A DNA stretch of 64,000 bases from Methylotenera_A sp049687015. GTDB lineage: Bacteria > Pseudomonadota > Gammaproteobacteria > Burkholderiales > Methylophilaceae. The stretch lies in NCBI GenBank assembly GCA_049687015.1, contig JBAVIP010000020.1:1-64000 (forward strand), written 5' to 3'. The position numbers and the translations under genes were made by a program. The number at the start of each line of letters is the position of its first letter. The first letter of the stretch is position 1. Below are positions 34,374-42,577 of this stretch, piece by piece. Below the pieces are notes generated by a model, which was given only the letters and a program-made list of their open reading frames with translations, did not search any database and was not told where the DNA came from.

Positions 34374-35846
34374 TTATCTGGGCACTAAAAACACAGATTT
34401 TTCGGTCACGGTTTGTTTAGTTTCAACTGACTGAATCTCAAACTGAATTTTATGAGAGCCAGTTTCAGCCGAACCATCAGGTATTTTCAAATCTACAATG
34501 AGCCAGCGGGATTCTGCAGGCTTAACCATAATGGAATGATTGAACTCCACACCTTCATTATCATTTTCTTCTTGATGCCGATCTTCAGCCTCAAGTTCCA
34601 GACCGTCAAGGCCGGTAGCTGCAAGTTGATAGTGCTGCGTGGTTTCCGTACCATTCATAATCTGCAGGCGATATACATTCTCTAACTTGCCGTCATCAGT
34701 CAAGCGCGCCATCACACCGCGATCGCGCACCACATCCACTCTAAATGGCGTTCTAAACCACAAGCTCAACAGTAACCCAACAATTAGCGAGCCAAGTATC
34801 GCAGCATAGATTAAGACACGCGGCCGCATAATACGTTGCAGCATTTGCTTATGCGTCCAATGATTGGTGATGGCATTTTGTGTGGAGTATTTAATCAAGC
34901 CGCGTGGATAGTCCATCTTGTCCATTACGGTGTCGCATACGTCGGCGCATGCTCCACAGCCGATGCACTCATATTGCAAGCCTTTGCGTATATCAATGCC
35001 GGTAGGACAAACTTGTACACACAGGTTGCAATCTATACAGGAACCTAACTTATGGTCTTCGCTACCGGCTTTGCGTGATCGGCCTCCGCGTGGTTCACCT
35101 CGCGCTTCATCGTAGGTAACCACTAATGTGTCATCATCAAACATTGCGCTTTGAAAGCGTGCATATGGACACATGTATTTACAGACTTGCTCGCGCATGT
35201 AACCAGCGTTGCCATAAGTAGCAAATCCGTAAAAGAACACCCAGAAGGTTTCCCATGGCCCTAAACTAAAGCTCAGAACTGCCTGACTAAGTTCCCGAAT
35301 GGGTGTGAAATAACCTACAAAAGTAAAACCGGTCCATAATGCGAAAAGAATCCAAACGAACTGTTTACTGGCTTTTTTGAACAGTTTTCTGCCTGACATC
35401 TCTGCTGAGTCGAGCTTCATGCGGGCGGCGCGATCCCCTTCGATTTTTCTTTCTATCCAGAGGAATATTTCTGTATAAACGGTCTGCGGACAGGCATAGC
35501 CGCACCATAGGCGCCCGGCGATTGCTGTAAACAGGAAGAGTGACAGCGCGGAAATGATTAGAATTGCTGTCAGATAAATCAAGTCTTGCGGATATAAGAC
35601 CAGATTAAAGATATAAAAACGTTTTGCCTCTAAATCAAACAGCAAGGCTTGGCGCTGACCCCACTGAACCCATGGCATGCCATAATAAAAAAGCTGGGTC
35701 AACCATATGATGACCCAGCGCCATTTTGTAAAGAACCCTGATACGCTGCGTGGATAAACCTTTTCTTGCGCTTTGTACAGCGAAATAACGACATCTTTTG
35801 TTGAAGTCGCTTTTTTCGCCGTTTTAGCGGCTGGTGCTTCGTTCAT
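34374..35846 (-). CDS. ccoG: cbb3 oxidase accessory protein CcoG (FixG), [4Fe-4S] ferredoxin-like
   Basis: A 490-residue membrane iron-sulfur protein that reduces Cu(II) to Cu(I) for the cbb3 oxidase. Five hydrophobic segments include the GRLWCGYACPQTVYTEIF loop, typical of polyferredoxins. Two cluster motifs follow: CIDCNLCVQVCP and CIGCGACADVC. A C-terminal immunoglobulin-like domain (after 370) ends with SVFLVPR. Length is typical. It lies 87 bases after ccoP; that gap holds a small inverted repeat AACTTT/AAAGTT (35853-35872). Confidence 0.94.
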   Translation of the reverse strand: MNEAPAAKTAKKATSTKDVVISLYKAQEKVYPRSVSGFFTKWRWVIIWLTQLFYYGMPWVQWGQRQALLFDLEAKRFYIFNLVLYPQDLIYLTAILIISALSLFLFTAIAGRLWCGYACPQTVYTEIFLWIERKIEGDRAARMKLDSAEMSGRKLFKKASKQFVWILFALWTGFTFVGYFTPIRELSQAVLSFSLGPWETFWVFFYGFATYGNAGYMREQVCKYMCPYARFQSAMFDDDTLVVTYDEARGEPRGGRSRKAGSEDHKLGSCIDCNLCVQVCPTGIDIRKGLQYECIGCGACADVCDTVMDKMDYPRGLIKYSTQNAITNHWTHKQMLQRIMRPRVLIYAAILGSLIVGLLLSLWFRTPFRVDVVRDRGVMARLTDDGKLENVYRLQIMNGTETTQHYQLAATGLDGLELEAEDRHQEENDNEGVEFNHSIMVKPAESRWLIVDLKIPDGSAETGSHKIQFEIQSVETKQTVTEKSVFLVPR

Positions 35847-35933
35847 CCATCCAACTTTCTTAAACCAAAGTTACTTGCTAAATTTACTTACTAAACTATA
35901 ACCAGGCTTACTTACAAACTTATTTGCCAAAAC

Positions 35934-36836
35934 TTATTTGTTAGATAAGCCCCATACGTACACTGCCAGCACTTGTAATTGCGCAGGGGTAAATTTACTT
36001 TCCCAAGCCGGCATTTGGTTAGTTTTGCCTTCGTTAACACGCTTGATGATGGCAGCTTCGCCTGCACCATGTAACCAAATCTTATCGCTTAGGTTAGGTG
36101 CACCGATATCCTGGTTGCCCTTACCTTCTGCGCCATGACACGCTGCACAAACCGCAAACTTTTCTTTACCTAAGCCTGCACGCGCTGCATCATGCGAGCT
36201 ACCGGAAAGACTAAGTACATAGTTAGCTACATTTTTCACATCTTCTTCTGTGCCTATTGCGGCGGCCATTGGTGGCATCATACCGATACGGCCACCAGTA
36301 ATAGTTTCCAGGATTTTTTCAGAGCTACCGCCATATAGCCAATCATTATCGGTCAAGTTAGGAAAACCACGGCTACCTTTAGCATCTGAACCATGACATT
36401 GCGCGCAATTATTCATAAACAAACGTTCACCAATCGCCCTAGCCTCTTTGTTTGAAGCCAAGTCCTCTGGCTTCATAGCAACAAATTTGGCATAAAGTGG
36501 CTCCAGCGCCTTGTTAGCAGTCGCCACTTCTTTTTCATACTGGTTTACTCCAGTCCACCCCAGTTTGCCTGCGTAGCTGCCCAAGCCAGGGTAAGCCACA
36601 AGATAAAAAAGAGCAAAAATAATAGTGATAATAAACATCCAAACCCACCAGCGTGGCAGCGGGTTATTCATCTCGCGGATATTTTCATCCCAAACATGAC
36701 CGCTAGTATTATCCCCGCCCGAACTTGCTACTTTAATTTTACTAGTAAGCCACAATAATAGACCACAACCTAAAATACCGCCTAAGGCGATGACTGTAAT
36801 CCATATTGGCCAAAAACCGCTTGTAAAGTCACTCAT
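35934..36836 (-). CDS. ccoP: cbb3 cytochrome c oxidase subunit III, diheme CcoP
   Basis: A 300-residue subunit that passes electrons from soluble cytochrome c to CcoO/CcoN. Two transmembrane segments are visible: one near residues 8-30 and one near 62-80 after NNPLPRWWVWMF, the typical CcoP junction. Two heme c sites are present, CAQCHGSDAKG and CAACHGAEGKG, each with a downstream methionine ligand region (GRIGMMPPM, NQMPAWESKF). It lies 36 bases after ccoQ. Confidence 0.96.
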   Translation of the reverse strand: MSDFTSGFWPIWITVIALGGILGCGLLLWLTSKIKVASSGGDNTSGHVWDENIREMNNPLPRWWVWMFIITIIFALFYLVAYPGLGSYAGKLGWTGVNQYEKEVATANKALEPLYAKFVAMKPEDLASNKEARAIGERLFMNNCAQCHGSDAKGSRGFPNLTDNDWLYGGSSEKILETITGGRIGMMPPMAAAIGTEEDVKNVANYVLSLSGSSHDAARAGLGKEKFAVCAACHGAEGKGNQDIGAPNLSDKIWLHGAGEAAIIKRVNEGKTNQMPAWESKFTPAQLQVLAVYVWGLSNK

Positions 36837-36872
36837 TTTATTTTCCTCTAATCTTCAATGCCTGAAGTATTC

Positions 36873-37016
36873 TTAATTTTGGTCATCTTTAAAAGGCAGG
36901 TTAGCTGCCTCTTTAAAGTCTGGGGTATTCCGGTTCCGCCAAACCCATACTATGATGCCGATAAACGCAATGAAACTAGCAACAGTAGCCACTATGCGGA
37001 GTGTATTAATATCCAT
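36873..37016 (-). CDS. ccoQ: cbb3 oxidase small subunit CcoQ
   Basis: A 47-residue protein too short for usual ORF calling. It starts MDINTLRIVATVASFIAFIG, has a single membrane helix, then WVWRNRNTPDFKEAANLPF and DDQN. The aromatic-charged junction after the helix and the FxEAANLPF ending are typical of CcoQ. GGAGAAG precedes the ATG. It is a non-catalytic subunit that stabilises the oxidase. Gaps of 33 bases to ccoO and 36 to ccoP place it in the operon. Confidence 0.92.
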   Translation of the reverse strand: MDINTLRIVATVASFIAFIGIIVWVWRNRNTPDFKEAANLPFKDDQN

Positions 37017-37049
37017 TTAACTTCTCCTTTTTAGTTTCTTTGAGTTAGG

Positions 37050-37676
37050 CTATTTCAGGTGGGTACCCAAAACTTGTAAATAAGCAATCAGTGCGTCCAT
37101 CTCGGTTTTGCCTTTTACTTCCGCTGCTGCGCCAGCTATTTGAGCATCGGTATACGGCACACCCACAGCACGTAATGCTTTCATGTGAGATGGCATGGCT
37201 TCCGCATCGACCAGATTTTTTTCTAACCAAGGGTAGGCTGGCATGATGGACTCTGGCACTAAATCACGTGGCTGGATTAAGTGAATGCGATGCCAATCAT
37301 CACTATATCGACCACCAACACGTGCCAGATCTGGGCCTGTACGTTTACTACCCCATTGAAATGGATGGTCATACACTGACTCACCTGCCACCGAATAGTG
37401 CCCATAACGCAAGGTTTCGGCACGGAACGGACGTATCATTTGTGAGTGACAGTTGTAACAGCCTTCACGCGTGTAAATATCCCGTCCTGCCAACTGAACT
37501 GATGTGTAAGGTTGAAGGCCTTTAATTGGCTCAGTAGTGGATTTTTGGAAGAACAGCGGCACAATCTCCACCAGCCCACCAAACGCTACCGTGACCAAAA
37601 TCAACACAATCATTAAAAAGTTATTGGTCTCAATTTTTTCGTGGCTGAAGCCACTTTTTGTTTCATGATTTGACAT
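37050..37676 (-). CDS. ccoO: cbb3 cytochrome c oxidase subunit II, monoheme CcoO
   Basis: A 208-residue membrane-anchored cytochrome c. An N-terminal helix (MIVLILVTVAFGGLVEIVPL) is followed by the heme site GCYNCHSQMIRPF. Further CcoO features are RYGHYSVAGESVYDHPFQWG, RTGPDLARVGGRYSDDWHRI and PESIMPAYPWL with the Met ligand. It accepts electrons from CcoP. It lies 11 bases after ccoN. Confidence 0.96.
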   Translation of the reverse strand: MSNHETKSGFSHEKIETNNFLMIVLILVTVAFGGLVEIVPLFFQKSTTEPIKGLQPYTSVQLAGRDIYTREGCYNCHSQMIRPFRAETLRYGHYSVAGESVYDHPFQWGSKRTGPDLARVGGRYSDDWHRIHLIQPRDLVPESIMPAYPWLEKNLVDAEAMPSHMKALRAVGVPYTDAQIAGAAAEVKGKTEMDALIAYLQVLGTHLK

Positions 37677-37687
37677 AATGGTTTCCC

Positions 37688-39124
37688 TTAAACGTGAGCA
37701 GCAACAGGTGGAATGGAAGCAACCGCCGCTTTACCGCTGGTTGCCGTTTTAAGCACATTCCACAGCATAATAATCATGCCGCTTAGGTAAAGCAGACCAC
37801 CCAACCAACGGATAATATAGTAAGGAGTTTTTGCTTTAACACTTTCTACAAAAGTGTAGGTCAGTGTGCCGTCAGCATTGATAGCGCGCCACATTAAACC
37901 TTCCATCACTCCGGAAATCCACAGCGCAGAAATGTAAAGCACAATACCTATCGTCGCCAACCAGAAATGCAATTCAATTGCTTTGATGCTATGCATTTGT
38001 TTTTGACCAAACAAGCGCGGAATCATGTAATAAATCGCACCCATAGAAACCAGACCCACCCAGCCCAACGCACCAGAATGTACGTGGCCTACTGTCCAAT
38101 CGGTATAGTGTGAGAGTGAGTTTACAGTTTTAATCGCCATCATTGGGCCTTCAAAGGTACTCATACCGTAGAAAGATAATGAAACGATCAAAAAGCGTAG
38201 AATTGGGTCTGTACGCAATTTATGCCATGCGCCAGACATAGTCATCATGCCGTTGATCATGCCGCCCCAACTAGGTGCTAACAATACTAGCGAAAACACC
38301 ATACCTAAAGACTGAGTCCAATCAGGCAATGCGGTGTAATGCAAATGATGCGGGCCTGCCCACATATAGGTAAAAATCAGCGCCCAAAAGTGCACGATAG
38401 ACAAGCTGTAAGAATACACGGGACGCTCTGCTTGCTTAGGCACAAAATAGTACATGATGCCCAAAAAACCTGCTGTCAGGAAGAAACCAACCGCGTTATG
38501 GCCATACCACCACTGAATCATTGCATCCTGTACGCCCGCATAAGCAGAATAAGATTTCATCAAGCCAGCTGGCATTGCTGCACTATTTACAATGTGCAAC
38601 AAGGCAACGGTGAGGATAAATGCACCAAAGAACCAGTTAGCCACATAAATATGTTTAACTCTGCGTTTGGCTATGGTACCAAAGAACACAATGGCGTAAG
38701 ACACCCAAACTACCGCGATAAGCAGGTCAATAGGCCATTCCAGCTCAGCATACTCTTTGCCTTGCGTATAACCTAAAGGCAGAGAAATGGCTGCTGCAAG
38801 AATCACCAGCTGCCAACCCCAGAAAGTAAAAGAGGCCAACTTTGGCATAAACAGACTGGTCTGGCAGGTACGCTGTACCACAAAATAAGACGTGGCAAAC
38901 AAGGTACATCCACCAAATGCGAAAATAACGGCATTGGTATGTAGTGGTCGCAAACGACCAAAACTTGTCCAGGGTAAGCCGAGATTGAGTTCTGGCCAGA
39001 CAAGCTGTGCAGCGATAATTACGCCCACCAGCATGCCTACCACACCCCAAACCACGGCCATGATTGAAAACTGCCGTACAACACCATCGTTATACGTGGT
39101 TGATTGTGTATTTAAGTCTTGCAT
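37688..39124 (-). CDS. ccoN: cbb3 cytochrome c oxidase catalytic subunit CcoN
   Basis: A 478-residue subunit with about 12 membrane helices, the site of oxygen reduction and proton pumping with high oxygen affinity. The low-spin heme His is in RPLHTNAVIFAF, the copper/tyrosine-His region is WYGHNAVGFFLTAGFLGIMY, the next His pair is WAGPHHLHYTALPDW, and the helix-10 His pair is in DWTVGHVHSGALGWVG. All ligands appear intact. The upstream Fnr box at 39223 predicts induction at low oxygen. Confidence 0.97.
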   Translation of the reverse strand: MQDLNTQSTTYNDGVVRQFSIMAVVWGVVGMLVGVIIAAQLVWPELNLGLPWTSFGRLRPLHTNAVIFAFGGCTLFATSYFVVQRTCQTSLFMPKLASFTFWGWQLVILAAAISLPLGYTQGKEYAELEWPIDLLIAVVWVSYAIVFFGTIAKRRVKHIYVANWFFGAFILTVALLHIVNSAAMPAGLMKSYSAYAGVQDAMIQWWYGHNAVGFFLTAGFLGIMYYFVPKQAERPVYSYSLSIVHFWALIFTYMWAGPHHLHYTALPDWTQSLGMVFSLVLLAPSWGGMINGMMTMSGAWHKLRTDPILRFLIVSLSFYGMSTFEGPMMAIKTVNSLSHYTDWTVGHVHSGALGWVGLVSMGAIYYMIPRLFGQKQMHSIKAIELHFWLATIGIVLYISALWISGVMEGLMWRAINADGTLTYTFVESVKAKTPYYIIRWLGGLLYLSGMIIMLWNVLKTATSGKAAVASIPPVAAHV

Positions 39125-39222
39125 TTAATTCTCCCGTTTTTGTGCTTTTCACTTCTTTTGTGCTGATTACTTCTTTTACTGAGTCACGTGTGGCATTTTG
39201 CCGCACCACACCCTAAACCCGT

Positions 39223-39236
39223 TTGATACAAATCAA
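39223..39236. promoter_or_regulatory. Fnr box upstream of ccoN
   Basis: TTGATACAAATCAA, identical to the ompW box, lies about 105 bases before the ccoN start. It overlaps the last codon and stop of ccoS, so the ccoNOQP promoter starts at the very end of the ccoIS unit. Confidence 0.87.
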
Positions 39237-39370
39237 TCTTCGTACAGAATGCGCTCACCTTCTGCCTCGACATCCTCAAACTGACCAGAATATATAGCCC
39301 ACCAAAGCCCTCCCAATATCACCAACACAAGAATAACCGATAAGGGGATGAGTAGAAAAAGAATATCCAT
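39233..39370 (-). CDS. ccoS: cbb3 oxidase maturation protein CcoS
   Basis: A 45-residue protein missed by usual length cut-offs. It reads MDILFLLIPLSVILVLVILG with one membrane helix, then GLWWAIYSGQFEDVEAEGE and RILYED. The helix followed by WAxxSGQFEDxExxxxRIL is the CcoS signature. It is required to insert heme and copper into CcoN. Its start overlaps the ccoI stop by one base (TAATG). Confidence 0.93.
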   Translation of the reverse strand: MDILFLLIPLSVILVLVILGGLWWAIYSGQFEDVEAEGERILYED

Positions 39371-41685
39371 TATATTCCCTCCGAAACAGGGTTGGCAATA
39401 CGGGATAAGCGCGCCGCATTAAGAATTACCAGCAATGAACTTAGTGCCATGCCCAGGCCAGCAAGCCATGCCGGCAACATGCCGGCCACGGCTAAAGGAA
39501 CACAGATTGCATTATAGGCTGCTGCCCAGATCAGATTCTGTTTGACGATATGCATAGTGCGTTTTGCCTGTGCAATCAACTGTGGCACCATCGCAAGCTG
39601 TCCACTCATGATAACAAAGTCCGATTGCGCTTGCGCCAATGGTACCGCTTGCCCCATAGCGATAGAAACATGCGCGCTTGCCAGCACAGGCCCATCGTTC
39701 AAGCCATCCCCAACCATCGCCACTCTATGCCCTTGTTGTTGTAAAGATTGAAGATGTACAAGTTTATCTTGTGGTGTACAGCTGCCCCTAGCCTGATTGA
39801 TTCCAACCATTTTTGCAATTCGCTCTACCGGCTGCAACTTATCTCCAGACAACACCTCAACCTTTATTCCACTTTCTTGAAGCGTGCGAATTGCTGAGGC
39901 TGCGTCTGGTTTTATCGCCTCTACAATTTCAAAACTTGCTAACCAGCCTTGTTCAGAAACTAGATATACTTTTGAAATATCGCCATTCGCGTAATGAGAA
40001 TGGTCACCGTCTAATTCACAAAACTGTGCAGAGCCTAGCTTTAGTCTGCCATAAGTGGAATCTGCCGTCAGCCCAAACCCTGAAACCTCCTGTACATTAG
40101 TGATTTGAGCCGGAATTTCCGTCTCTGCTTGATTTTTATTAGCGACTACTAAAGCACGAGAAACTGGATGTAGTGAATGTTGAGCAATGGCTGCTGCAAT
40201 CTGCAGGGCTGCTGACTGGCTGAGATTCTCATGAGTGGATATTTGCCCTACTGTCATACTATCATGCGTGAGGGTGCCGGTTTTATCAAAAACGATGGTG
40301 TCAATTGTGGTGAGCGCTTCCAGCGCCTGCATTTTACGTACCAGCACGCCGCTACGCGCCAAAGCGCCTGATGCGGTCAGCATGGCGGCTGGCGTGGCTA
40401 GAGAGAGCGCACACGGACACGTCACAATCAGCACGGCAACAGCCGCCATCAAGGCGCGACTATGGTCGGTTTGCCACCAAAAAGCTGCGGATGCGGCAGC
40501 GGCCACTAAAACGGCCAACAAAAATGGGCGTGCAATGCGATCCGCCAGCAGGGCAAGGCGTGGTTTCTCGACCGAAACACGTTCCATCAGCGCAACAATT
40601 TGCGCATAACGCGTGGATTGCCCGATTTTATCAATGCGAACCTGTACGGCTGCAGATAAATTATGGCTGCCCGCGATAACCTCTGTACCCGTTTGTTTAG
40701 CAACAGCGCGTGATTCTCCGGTCAGCAAAGCTTCATCCGCGCTGGTGCTGCCTAAAGTGATCGTGCCATCTGCGGGAAAGGTTTCACCGGGCAGTATTCG
40801 TACGACATCACCGACATTGAGTCGGCGTACAGCAACGCGCTCAAAGCTGCCGTCGCCTTTGATACGATCTACACTGCTGGGTAAACGGCGCATTAGCGCG
40901 TCTAACGCACCAGCAGTACGGTCACGCATGCGCAACTCTATCCAGCGGCCTGTAAGCAGAAAGAATACAAACATGGTGAGCGAATCAAAATAGACCTCAC
41001 TCCCCCACCAGCCAGCAGGCTCAAAAGTAGCTGCCGTGCTAACGACAAAGGTAATCAGAATGCCCAGTGCTACAGGCATATCCATACTGATCTGACGCTG
41101 CTTGAGGTCATTGAGCGCGTTGCTAAAAAACGGACCTGAGGAGAAAAGCAACACCGGCAAAGTGAGTATCCACGATGCCCAGCGCAATAAATTCAGCATA
41201 TCCGGCGTCATGTCTCCAGGGGTTGCCACATACACAGGGTACGCGTACATCATCACCTGCATCATGCAGAACCCTGCGACCAGTAATCGCCATAACATTA
41301 AACGTTGATTTTTGCGCCTATCATCCTGGCTAAATGCCTCGGTTGCGGGTAAAGCACGATACCCTGCCTTGCTCACCGCTCGCATCCAGTCAGAAGGTTT
41401 TACAACATCCGCATCCCACACCAGGCGCGCCCGCCCGCTTGTGGCATTGACATCGGCACTTACAACACCTGAAACAGATTTCAATGCTTTTTCTACATTC
41501 ATCGCACAAGCCGCACAGTGCATGCCCTCAATCGCCAAATGCGATTCCCACTCATGTTGACTTCCATCGAGAGTTTGGCTGAAACTTGACCACTCGGCGG
41601 GCTCATCAAGCGCAACCCATATACCTTCGTCCGCTACATGCGTAGCAGGTTGGGTTGGCGTAAATGTAGGGGCTGATGCCAGCAT
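39370..41685 (-). CDS. ccoI: Copper-exporting P1B-type ATPase CcoI (FixI)
   Basis: A 771-residue heavy-metal ATPase that delivers copper for cbb3 oxidase assembly. An N-terminal metal-binding domain carries GMHCAACAMNVEKAL. Eight membrane helices include the CPC metal site in VTCPCALSLATPAAM. The phosphorylation site is FDKTGTLTHDSM and the hinge MVGDGLNDGPVLASAHVSIA. It keeps the HSLHPVSRAL motif with the HP pair of P1B pumps. An N-terminal extension before the metal domain is typical of CcoI. ccoS follows directly. No Fnr box was seen upstream of it. Confidence 0.94.
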   Translation of the reverse strand: MLASAPTFTPTQPATHVADEGIWVALDEPAEWSSFSQTLDGSQHEWESHLAIEGMHCAACAMNVEKALKSVSGVVSADVNATSGRARLVWDADVVKPSDWMRAVSKAGYRALPATEAFSQDDRRKNQRLMLWRLLVAGFCMMQVMMYAYPVYVATPGDMTPDMLNLLRWASWILTLPVLLFSSGPFFSNALNDLKQRQISMDMPVALGILITFVVSTAATFEPAGWWGSEVYFDSLTMFVFFLLTGRWIELRMRDRTAGALDALMRRLPSSVDRIKGDGSFERVAVRRLNVGDVVRILPGETFPADGTITLGSTSADEALLTGESRAVAKQTGTEVIAGSHNLSAAVQVRIDKIGQSTRYAQIVALMERVSVEKPRLALLADRIARPFLLAVLVAAAASAAFWWQTDHSRALMAAVAVLIVTCPCALSLATPAAMLTASGALARSGVLVRKMQALEALTTIDTIVFDKTGTLTHDSMTVGQISTHENLSQSAALQIAAAIAQHSLHPVSRALVVANKNQAETEIPAQITNVQEVSGFGLTADSTYGRLKLGSAQFCELDGDHSHYANGDISKVYLVSEQGWLASFEIVEAIKPDAASAIRTLQESGIKVEVLSGDKLQPVERIAKMVGINQARGSCTPQDKLVHLQSLQQQGHRVAMVGDGLNDGPVLASAHVSIAMGQAVPLAQAQSDFVIMSGQLAMVPQLIAQAKRTMHIVKQNLIWAAAYNAICVPLAVAGMLPAWLAGLGMALSSLLVILNAARLSRIANPVSEGI

Positions 41686-41825
41686 AAATAAATCGCTTTA
41701 CTTCTATAATATATAAAATTATATATTGTTCGCTATGGCATGCAAAACGAACAATTACGTTGACACATTTCAATAGCTATAGTTTAGGTCTAAATATCAG
41801 GAAAAAGATAAAAATAAATGAAAAA

Positions 41826-41901
41826 ATCAACATAAGTTTTATGTTGATCGCAAACACTTGCAATTGCTCTTCTTGGAATATAGAGTCGCATCTACTCTAT
41901 A
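41826..41901 (+). promoter_or_regulatory. Two inverted repeats upstream of the ion-channel gene
   Basis: ATCAACATAA (41826-41835) and TTATGTTGAT (41839-41848) form a perfect 10-bp inverted repeat with a 3-base loop. A second repeat, TATAGAGT/ACTCTATA (41879-41886 and 41894-41901), ends just before the ribosome site of the channel gene. They may be operators or leader RNA hairpins; no T-run follows either, so they are unlikely to be terminators. Confidence 0.5.
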
Positions 41902-41915
41902 AGCAGGTGTTAAAC

Positions 41916-42575
41916 ATGCAATCCATCACTTCTTTTCTCAAACGCTACCCTTTTGCCATGCTGCTTGGCGTTCAACTTATTAGTATCTTATTTTATGGAA
42001 CAATGAATGATTCACAAATTAGCCAATTAATTTTTAATTGTTTTGGTCTGACTGTACCCATTTTAACGGTTTGGGTAGTGTACCGCACGCCGGCCATCAA
42101 TTGGGTGGCATTCACTTTGGTGATATTGGCGGTTGGGTCATCATTGTTAGCAAACTTTGCTAACCAGCCGCATTTGTTAGCTTGGGCGCATGCTTTCGAG
42201 AGTTTGCTGTATTTTTACGCTGCGATAAGCTTGGTCATGTATATGTTTAGAGATGACATTGTGACCTTAGATGAGCTCTATGCAGCAGCAGCCACATTTA
42301 CACTGCTTGTATGGGCATTTGCGCTCGCTTATTCCGTATGCCAACAAGTGTATCCCGGCAGTGTATTAGCAGCTATCAATCCTAATAACCCGCGCAGTTG
42401 GATTGAGCTATTGTTTATGAGCTTTTCCATACAATCTAGTACGGGTGTTGGCGATGTTATCCCTATTTCTGGCCCCGCCAGGGCGATCGGATCGTTACAG
42501 ATTTTTACTGGGGTGATGTATATTGCAATCGTGGTGTCACGTTTGGTTGGTTTAGCAGCTAACTCCAAAAAATGA
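41916..42575 (+). CDS. Putative single-pore ion channel membrane protein
   Basis: A 219-residue protein with about six to seven hydrophobic segments and a C-terminal pore region IELLFMSFSIQSSTGVGDVI, which resembles the Ion_trans_2 pore loop of K+ channels. The filter reads TGVGDV instead of TVGYGD, so selectivity may differ. The frame is open back to 41760, but I start at ATG 41916 (MQSITSFLKRYPFAMLLGVQ) because it follows AGCAGGTG and gives a membrane-protein N-terminus; the upstream part holds two palindromes and looks non-coding. It is convergent with the PQQ-propeller gene at a 2-base gap. Confidence 0.7.
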   Translation: MQSITSFLKRYPFAMLLGVQLISILFYGTMNDSQISQLIFNCFGLTVPILTVWVVYRTPAINWVAFTLVILAVGSSLLANFANQPHLLAWAHAFESLLYFYAAISLVMYMFRDDIVTLDELYAAAATFTLLVWAFALAYSVCQQVYPGSVLAAINPNNPRSWIELLFMSFSIQSSTGVGDVIPISGPARAIGSLQIFTGVMYIAIVVSRLVGLAANSKK

Positions 42576-42577
42576 AT

